From DATMNI01 sp035570275 (GTDB lineage Bacteria > Acidobacteriota > Terriglobia > Bryobacterales > Bryobacteraceae), in the NCBI GenBank assembly GCA_035570275.1, contig DATMNI010000388.1, positions 1 through 19,369 of the forward strand: a DNA stretch of 19,369 bases, read 5' to 3'. Shown here piece by piece: positions 14,899-19,369 of this stretch; within the stretch, counting starts at the first letter, position 1; each line of letters opens with the position of its first letter. The position numbers and the translations under genes were made by a program. Under the pieces are notes generated by a model. It was given only the letters and a program-made list of their open reading frames with translations. It was not told the origin of the DNA and did no database searches.

Positions 14899-15498
14899 AT
14901 GTATTTGAAGATTCTGGGCCATCCCGTTTTCACCAATCTGAATTTCCACATGCCGATGATCGTCGACCTTTCGCATCCCCTCATCATGTTGCAGGGAGAG
15001 AACGGCTCGGGGAAATCGACGCTGCTGAATTCCATCTACCAGGCGCTGCGGGGCGATCGGGTGGAGGGCTTCGTCTACCGGCTGGAAACCGCCGGCCTCA
15101 GTCTGGGAAAGGCTTTCCTGTTTGACGCCGAGCAACACAATCCGCGCGTGCAGTTGGACCTCTTCAAGGAACAGCCGGAAATGATCGAGTTTCTCAGAAT
15201 GGCCAGCCACGGCCAGGTGATGCTCTCCATGTTTCGCGAGACTTTCCCGAAATTGCCCGAGGGCACCATCCTGCTGCTGGATGAGCCCGAAATGGCGCTT
15301 TCGGTCTCCAACCAGCGCCGGATTTTGAAGATGTTGATGGAACTGGTGGACCAGAAGAAATTCCGCATCGTCTGCGCTACCCACTCGCCCGTGCTGATCG
15401 AAGCAGCCGAAACCTACGTCATCAATCTGGACCGCCATATCAACCGCAACGTGCCTACCGGCGACCAGGGCATCGAAGGCGCCAGCACCATCCAATAG
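14899..15498 (+). CDS. Compact stand-alone ABC-type/AAA ATPase
   Basis: A 199-aa P-loop ATPase with a full set of ABC-class motifs. Walker A is GENGSGKST (residues 33-41), a signature-like ASHGQVMLS lies at 102-110, Walker B is ILLLDEPEMALS (124-135), and the switch histidine is in CATHSP (159-164). Such small ATPases (AAA_21/AAA_23 type, related to RecF/OLD and to ABC domains) include predicted nucleases' partners and transport ATPases. There is no membrane partner here, and the following gene is a zinc-ribbon protein. ATG 14899 fits the beta-strand preceding Walker A and has GAGGG 5-9 bases ahead. An in-frame TTG (14857) would overlap the palindromic repeat. The cellular role is unknown. 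Confidence 0.8.
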   Translation: MYLKILGHPVFTNLNFHMPMIVDLSHPLIMLQGENGSGKSTLLNSIYQALRGDRVEGFVYRLETAGLSLGKAFLFDAEQHNPRVQLDLFKEQPEMIEFLRMASHGQVMLSMFRETFPKLPEGTILLLDEPEMALSVSNQRRILKMLMELVDQKKFRIVCATHSPVLIEAAETYVINLDRHINRNVPTGDQGIEGASTIQ

Positions 15499-15509
15499 CA
15501 CCATCCAAT
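15484..15509. repeat. 13-bp tandem duplication across the ATPase stop codon
   Basis: AGCACCATCCAAT occurs twice back to back (15484-15496 and 15497-15509). The stop TAG (15496-15498) straddles the junction. Without the duplication the frame would end at the same codon as TAA, so the protein is unchanged. Confidence 0.9.
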
Positions 15510-15521
15510 AAACAGGCCACC

Positions 15522-15740
15522 ATGACTTGCTGCGCGGAATTCGAAAAGCTGATCGACCGGGATCTGGCGCGCCATGCCCAACCGTATCAGTTGTCCAATG
15601 GCACCATCATCACGGAAATCGATACGGAATACTTCCTGGTATTCGGCGACGACCGGCACCAGTTCGTGGGCGTGAATTACTGCCCGTTCTGCGGCCGGGT
15701 CTTGTCGCGCCAGTTGTGGAACCAGGAAAAGAAGAAGTAA
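15522..15740 (+). CDS. 72-aa zinc-ribbon-like protein
   Basis: A small soluble protein starting 23 bases after the ATPase stop, on the same strand, so probably co-transcribed. It carries Cys-Cys at residues 3-4 and CPFCG at 54-58, a knuckle typical of zinc ribbons. A second close CxxC is missing, so Cys3/Cys4 may complete the metal site. The middle (SNGTIITEIDTEYFLVFGD) looks like beta-strands and the C-terminus is lysine-rich (NQEKKK). ATG 15522 has an ACAGG weak ribosome binding site. The family is not recognised. Linkage to the ATPase suggests a joint function, but this is inference from spacing only. Confidence 0.6.
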   Translation: MTCCAEFEKLIDRDLARHAQPYQLSNGTIITEIDTEYFLVFGDDRHQFVGVNYCPFCGRVLSRQLWNQEKKK

Positions 15741-15858
15741 AGCGTCGGAGCCGTGACCGTGAGGGAGCGGTGGAGCCAATCCGAAACGCAACGCAGACCA
15801 GCGAGCCGCCCAAAAAGCCGTGATGTCCGCCTTCTTGATTCGCTGGTAAGCTTAAGGC

Positions 15859-16074
15859 ATGTCGACGTTGTTGGAAAAGGCGCTGGAAAAAGTCGGGGCT
15901 CTGCCTCGTGATGAGCAGGATGCGATCGCATCGCAAATCCTCGCTTCTCTCGCCGACGAGGGCGCCTGGAAGAAGCGTTTCGTGGAGAAGCGTGAGATTA
16001 TCCGTCGCATGGCTCGGGAGGCCCTCGAGGAAGACGCAAGGGGTGAGACCCTTCCGTTGGACGAGATGCTTTGA
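15859..16074 (+). CDS. Probable type II antitoxin
   Basis: A 71-aa, strongly charged, mostly helical protein (LEKALEKVGALPRDEQDAIA, then ASQILASLADE, then a basic RFVEKREIIRRMAREALEED segment, ending LPLDEML). The pattern LP-x-x-EQD-x-[IL]A-x-x-[IL]L at the N-terminus and a short acidic or hydrophobic tail is common in antitoxins paired with RelE/ParE-like toxins. It directly precedes and overlaps such a gene. The tail would be the part that covers the toxin, and the N-terminus would dimerise and possibly bind the promoter. No clear promoter or operator palindrome was seen in the 118 bp upstream. Confidence 0.75.
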   Translation: MSTLLEKALEKVGALPRDEQDAIASQILASLADEGAWKKRFVEKREIIRRMAREALEEDARGETLPLDEML

Positions 16075-16334
16075 TCCACTCGCGGACGACCCGGCGGTTC
16101 TGGCGTTTGTTTTCCGATCTGCCGACGGATGCTCAGCGGGAAGCCAAGCGTGCGTATCGCCTCTTCCAGGCCAACCCGGCGCACCCTGGCCTTCATTTCA
16201 AGAAACTGGAGGGCGAGGACGACATCTACTCAGCCCGCATCGGTCTCGACTACCGCGCACTGGCGGTCATGAAAAGAGATCGCGTAGTTTGGTACTGGAT
16301 CGGTAGTCACTCCGAGTACGATCGCCTCGTCTGA
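16071..16334 (+). CDS. RelE/ParE-like toxin
   Basis: An 87-aa basic protein with the layout of the RelE/ParE superfamily. It has RFWRLFSDLPTDAQREAKRAY (helices 1-2), NPAHPGLHFKKLEGEDDIYSARIGLDYRAL (beta-hairpin with the conserved Arg-x-x-x-x-YRA) and a final VVWYWIGSHSEYDRL. WxG-x-H-x-x-Y-D endings mark a common subgroup annotated as RelE/ParE toxins. These toxins usually cleave mRNA on the ribosome or poison gyrase; which one cannot be told here. The only plausible start is TTG 16071, which overlaps the antitoxin stop as TTGA, a typical translational coupling. Confidence 0.8.
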   Translation: MIHSRTTRRFWRLFSDLPTDAQREAKRAYRLFQANPAHPGLHFKKLEGEDDIYSARIGLDYRALAVMKRDRVVWYWIGSHSEYDRLV

Positions 16335-16349
16335 TTCGCTGCCTCGAAC

Positions 16350-16375
16350 GACACAGAAGCCTGTATGCCTGTGTC
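16350..16375. terminator. Inverted repeat between converging toxin and isomerase genes
   Basis: A 7-bp perfect stem GACACAG/CTGTGTC (16350-16356 with 16369-16375) fills the 41-bp gap between two converging genes and ends at the isomerase stop codon. It could act as a bidirectional terminator, but there is no T-run on either side. Confidence 0.35.
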
Positions 16376-17245
16376 CTACCCTGCCAACGTCATCAGGTTC
16401 CGCCCGCAGATCCGGCTGGCTTCGTGTTTGTCGCCGCCCGGCCCGGCCCAATGCGTTTCCAGGCTGATCCAGCCCCCGTAGCCGTCGCGCGCCAGCGACG
16501 CGATCTGGCCCGTCCAATCGATATCTCCCGTGCCCAGTGGGACCCAGGCCGACTTGTGGTCCTCGCCGATTTTGCAGTCCTTGGCATGCACGTGGACGAT
16601 CCTGCCGGGCGGGACTTTTGAGTAGCCATCCGGAAAGGGTGTTTCGCCCGAAACCATGGCGTTGGCCGGGTCCCAGACAATCTTGAGGTTGGGATGATCC
16701 ACCGCCGCCAGCAGCCTCCCCGTCTCCGCGCCAGTGGCGATATGGCAGGCGTGTTCGTTTTCCAGGCCGATGACCAGACTGTGGGCCGCGGCCTGTCCGG
16801 CCAGACTCGCGAGCGCATCCACCACACGCGCGAAGCACTCTTCCGGGCGAATAGTACGCCAATACGAAAACACGCGAATGATCCGCGCGCCCGTGCGCCG
16901 GGCGATTTCAAACGCGCGGGCCGTGAGCCGCGGTTGATCGGCGAAGGTGTGCCTGGAGGCGAACATATCCTGCTGGAAGCGGACGTCCACGTCCGGCGCA
17001 TCCGGCAGCACGCACTTCAGCAGCGGCGAGGCGATGGAGATGATTTCCATACCGCGGGCGCGCACCAGGCCGATGGCGCGGTCCAGTTCGTCATCCGTCA
17101 GGTCAATCACGTTCTTCCCGAACACCATCCGAAGCTCGGCCCCGGTCATCCCAATTTCAGCCATGGAGCCAAGGGCGGTTTCCAGGTCCGGCGAAAACTC
17201 GTCGGTGATGGCGGCAATGCGAAAATGTGCGGGTTGGTTGAGCAT
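16376..17245 (-). CDS. Sugar phosphate isomerase/epimerase-like TIM-barrel protein
   Basis: A 289-aa protein of the xylose isomerase-like / AP endonuclease 2 superfamily. It starts at a barrel strand (FRIAAITDEFSPDLETALGSMAEIGMTGAEL). The four expected metal ligands are visible: E162 in GLENEH, D192 in VWDPAN, a histidine in HVHAKD (218 or 220) and E263 in SLETHW. Length is typical. Members isomerise or epimerise sugars or keto acids, often in sugar or inositol catabolism; the substrate is not predictable. ATG 17245 has GGGAG 4 bases ahead, although a TATAAT box in the same place suggests a very short leader. It is divergent from the aminotransferase, 42 bp apart. Confidence 0.85.
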   Translation of the reverse strand: MLNQPAHFRIAAITDEFSPDLETALGSMAEIGMTGAELRMVFGKNVIDLTDDELDRAIGLVRARGMEIISIASPLLKCVLPDAPDVDVRFQQDMFASRHTFADQPRLTARAFEIARRTGARIIRVFSYWRTIRPEECFARVVDALASLAGQAAAHSLVIGLENEHACHIATGAETGRLLAAVDHPNLKIVWDPANAMVSGETPFPDGYSKVPPGRIVHVHAKDCKIGEDHKSAWVPLGTGDIDWTGQIASLARDGYGGWISLETHWAGPGGDKHEASRICGRNLMTLAG

Positions 17246-17254
17246 AAAACTCCC

Positions 17255-17260
17255 ATTATA
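17255..17260 (-). promoter_or_regulatory. TATAAT box in the shared divergent promoter region
   Basis: On the minus strand TATAAT lies 9 bases before the isomerase ATG, so transcription would begin within about 5 bases of the start codon and yield a leaderless or nearly leaderless mRNA. The matching -35 is weak (TTGCTA, 20 bp away). Read on the plus strand, the same spot contains TTATAC, which with TTGGTT (17234-17239, 16-bp spacer) could serve the aminotransferase. Confidence 0.45.
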
Positions 17261-17287
17261 CGGGCCAACCGGTGCGAGAATAGCAAG

Positions 17288-18463
17288 ATGCCAGGTCTTG
17301 CAAGCTCCGTGGAAAACGTGCCGCGCTCGCGAATTCGCGAATTGGCCGAAATTGCCATGACGATGGACGGCGTGATCCGGCTTTACTTCGGCGAATCCAA
17401 CCTGCCCACGCCGGATTACATCAAGCAGGCCGCCGTCCGCGCATTGCAAGACGGCTACACGTTCTACACCGAAAACGCCGGCCTGCCTTCGCTGCGCCGC
17501 GCTATCGCCGGCAACTACCAGCGGCTCCATGCGGTGAAACTCGAACCCGCTACCGAAATCGTGGTCACCGCGTCCGGCGTTCAGGCGCTGAATCTGGCCA
17601 TCCGCTGCGTGCTCGATCCGGGCGACGATGCGTTGGTGCTCACTCCCGCCTGGCCCAACGGATCGTCAAGCATCATGATGGCTAATGCCCGCGTGCATCA
17701 GGTTCCGCATCCGCTGTGCGGCCAGCGGTACCGCGTGGATTTTGACGCGCTGGAGGCCGCCGTGACCCCGCGCACCCGCCTGCTGCTCTACACCTCGCCT
17801 TCCAATCCGCTGGGCTGGGTGGCCACCGAAGAGGAGCAGCAAGGCCTGCTGGATTTTGCGCGCCGGCACGGCTTGTGGTTGATCGCCGACGAGGTTTACG
17901 ACCGCCTCTATTACGCCGGCGCCGCGCTGGGCGACCCGGTGCCCTCCATCCTGCGCAAGGCTACGCGCCAGGACGCCGTGATGGTGGTACACTCCTTTTC
18001 CAAGAGCTACTGCATGACAGGCTGGCGCGTGGGATGGTTGGTGGCGCGCCGCGACCTGGCGGAGAAGGCCACGCAGTTGAACGAATTCATCATTTCGCAC
18101 GCGCCCACCTTTGCTCAGAAGGCCGGAGAAACGGCGCTGGCGGAGGGCGAAGGGCCGCTGCTGGAAATGCTGGAGCGGCTCAAGCAGAACCGCGATCTTT
18201 GCCTGCAGGCGCTAAGCGGCATGAACGGCGTCACCGTGCCCAAACCGGACGGCGCTTTCTATCTTTTTCCGCGCATTGAAGGCCTTCGCGATTCCTTCGG
18301 TTTCTGCCGCCGCCTGCTGGAAGAGACGCGCGTGGGACTGGCCCCGGGCGTGGCCTTTGGCGCGGGCGGCGAGGGTTCGGTACGCATCTGCTACGCCGCC
18401 GAGCAGTCCATTCTGGAGCCGGCCATGGCCCGGCTGACCAAATTCTTGAATGCGGGTGCCTGA
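17288..18463 (+). CDS. Class I/II PLP-dependent aminotransferase
   Basis: A 391-aa fold-type I aminotransferase of the usual length. Landmarks are YTENAGLPSLRRAIA near the N-terminus, N173 in PSNPLGW, D201 and Y204 in ADEVYD (PLP ring contacts), and the Schiff-base lysine K239 in HSFSKSYCMTGWRVGW. It also has PDGAFYLFP and R366 in SVRICYA, the substrate carboxylate arginine. It resembles aspartate/aromatic aminotransferases, and the exact amino donor is not predictable. ATG 17288 was chosen because upstream extension would overlap the divergent isomerase gene. The ribosome binding site is weak. MscL follows after 13 bp, so the two are likely co-transcribed. Confidence 0.92.
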   Translation: MPGLASSVENVPRSRIRELAEIAMTMDGVIRLYFGESNLPTPDYIKQAAVRALQDGYTFYTENAGLPSLRRAIAGNYQRLHAVKLEPATEIVVTASGVQALNLAIRCVLDPGDDALVLTPAWPNGSSSIMMANARVHQVPHPLCGQRYRVDFDALEAAVTPRTRLLLYTSPSNPLGWVATEEEQQGLLDFARRHGLWLIADEVYDRLYYAGAALGDPVPSILRKATRQDAVMVVHSFSKSYCMTGWRVGWLVARRDLAEKATQLNEFIISHAPTFAQKAGETALAEGEGPLLEMLERLKQNRDLCLQALSGMNGVTVPKPDGAFYLFPRIEGLRDSFGFCRRLLEETRVGLAPGVAFGAGGEGSVRICYAAEQSILEPAMARLTKFLNAGA

Positions 18464-18476
18464 AAGGAGAATCCAA

Positions 18477-18878
18477 ATGTTAAAGGGTTTCAAAGATTTC
18501 CTGATGCGGGGCAACGTGGTTGACCTGGCGGTAGCGGTGGTCATCGGCGGAGCCTTTGGGGCGGTGGTCACCGCGCTGGTGAAAGACCTGATCACGCCGT
18601 TGGTCGCAGCCATCTTCGGCAAGCCGGACTTCAGCGCGATCGTCTTTGAGGTGAATGGCAGCAAGTTCCTGCTGGGCGATTTCGTCAACGCGGTGGTGGC
18701 GTTTCTCATGGTGGCGACGGCGATTTACTTCTTTGTCGTATTGCCCGTCAACACCGTGATGGCGCGGGTTAAACGGGGCGAAGTGCCGCCCGATCCCACC
18801 ACCAAGAAATGCTCCGAGTGCTTGAGCGAGATCCCGCTCGCCGCCAAACGCTGCGCCTTCTGCACGAGCGTGCAGTAA
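18477..18878 (+). CDS. mscL: Large-conductance mechanosensitive channel MscL with C-terminal zinc ribbon
   Basis: A 133-aa inner-membrane channel that opens under membrane tension to release solutes during osmotic downshock. Residues 1-13 (MLKGFKDFLMRGN) are the amphipathic N-terminal helix. TM1 is about 14-40 (VVDLAVAVVIGGAFGAVVTALV, the pore-lining helix with the conserved small residues). The periplasmic loop is about 45-67, and TM2 is about 68-92. In place of the usual acidic cytoplasmic helix it ends with C112-x-x-C115, then IPLAAKRC126-x-x-C129, a four-cysteine zinc ribbon. AAAGGAGA at 18463-18470 lies 6 bases before ATG 18477 and selects it over an earlier in-frame start. The gene starts 13 bp after the aminotransferase stop. 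Confidence 0.93.
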   Translation: MLKGFKDFLMRGNVVDLAVAVVIGGAFGAVVTALVKDLITPLVAAIFGKPDFSAIVFEVNGSKFLLGDFVNAVVAFLMVATAIYFFVVLPVNTVMARVKRGEVPPDPTTKKCSECLSEIPLAAKRCAFCTSVQ

Positions 18879-18960
18879 ACGCTACGCGACTACTCCGGAT
18901 CTATCACCCCGCACAACCCGGCTGGGGCCGCTGTGCCCACGTCGGAACCCGGACTTTGCG

Positions 18961-19369
18961 TCACTCGTATCGCAATGCGCTCACAGGGTCGATGGTGGCG
19001 GCGCGATGCGCCGGCAGCCAGGATGCGATGATTCCCACCACAAGCAGCACCAGGATCGAACCGGCCAGCACCCAGCCATCTGTTGCGGTCACGCCATAGA
19101 GCAGGCTTTTCAACGCGCGCATGACGGCCCACGATCCGGCCATCCCGAGGCCGAGGCCGCATACCACCAGGCGCAATCCTTCGCCAAGGACGGCGGTGGA
19201 AACCTGGCCGGGCCGCGCGCCCACCGCTATGCGCACTCCGATTTCGCGCCGGCGCTGCGAAACGGTATAGGCCAGCAAGCCGTAAAGCCCGAGCGCCGCT
19301 AGCAGTAGTGCCAATCCGGCAAACGCGCCGATCAGCTTGACGGCAACCTCGCGCGAGAGGAGCTTTCCA
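18961..19369 (-). CDS. C-terminal part of a second ADOP/MacB-like permease (5' partial)
   Basis: The minus-strand frame is open from the window edge to a TGA at 18961-18963 and encodes 135 residues. It reads LSREVAVKLIGAFAGLALLLA, then GLYGLLAYTVSQRRREIGVRIAVGA, then two more hydrophobic helices (LRLVVCGLGLGMAGSWAV and VLAGSILVLLVVGIIASWL). It closes with PAHRAATIDPVSALRYE. This is the final FtsX domain of an ADOP-type permease and is closely parallel to the end of the permease at 11066-13510 (PAWRATRVDPLAALRQ). The N-terminal 5/6 of the protein lies outside the window. No terminator is evident in the 82 bp between its end and that of mscL. Confidence 0.88.
   Translation of the reverse strand, partial: GKLLSREVAVKLIGAFAGLALLLAALGLYGLLAYTVSQRRREIGVRIAVGARPGQVSTAVLGEGLRLVVCGLGLGMAGSWAVMRALKSLLYGVTATDGWVLAGSILVLLVVGIIASWLPAHRAATIDPVSALRYE

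Noticed and set aside
15744..15778. GAGCCGTGACCGTGAGGGAGCG-like tract suspected to be a dispersed intergenic repeat
   Set aside because: Only one copy is present in the window, so a repeat family cannot be shown from this sequence alone.
18895..18960. GCACA...TGTGC inverted repeat considered as terminator between mscL and the second permease
   Set aside because: Only five base pairs, a long loop and no T-run on either strand.

Overview
The window reads as chromosomal DNA of a soil Acidobacterium, most like the Solibacter/Bryobacter group. This is inferred from gene content, not from a marker gene. The supporting features are an Oar-type TonB-dependent receptor with a carboxypeptidase-regulatory-like N-terminus, two long ADOP-type (MacB/FtsX-like) permeases without an adjacent ATPase, a very large secreted IPT/TIG-repeat protein, high GC, and short palindromic repeats between genes. 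No rRNA, tRNA, CRISPR array, prophage or intact insertion sequence was seen.

Layout, left half. The window opens on the last 40 codons of a DUF4214-like gene (1-123), followed by a perfect hairpin. A 1870-aa exported protein (458-6070) has two duplicated beta-propeller-like halves and then about 14 IPT/TIG domains, arranged as a 780-bp three-domain super-repeat. It ends at a strong terminator. Directly behind that terminator lies what looks like the 5' part of a group II intron (about 6132-6599), cut off about a dozen codons into its reverse-transcriptase gene. Four head-to-tail hairpins follow (6629-6726). Then come a good sigma70-type promoter and a strong ribosome binding site driving the TonB-dependent receptor (6904-10881), which has its own terminator. 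An ADOP permease (11066-13510) completes this half.

Layout, right half. The genes here are small and their strands mixed: a Smr-domain protein, a start-less relic of a zinc-finger protein, an exported RidA-family protein (minus strand) with a possible 40-aa membrane peptide ahead of it, a compact ABC-type ATPase followed by a 72-aa zinc-ribbon protein, and a RelE/ParE-like toxin-antitoxin pair with overlapping reading frames. Next is a divergent pair, a sugar phosphate isomerase/epimerase-like protein (minus) and a class I/II aminotransferase (plus), sharing a 42-bp promoter region. The aminotransferase is followed 13 bp later by an MscL channel carrying an added C-terminal zinc ribbon. The window ends inside a second ADOP permease on the minus strand.

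The left half is an envelope region (surface adhesin or scaffold, outer-membrane receptor, inner-membrane permease), each gene with its own terminator rather than forming one operon. The right half looks like accessory and housekeeping genes with signs of decay and small rearrangements. The items most worth a second look are the intron relic behind a terminator, the 780-bp super-repeat, the hairpin cluster, the ATPase/zinc-ribbon pair, and the zinc-ribbon MscL.
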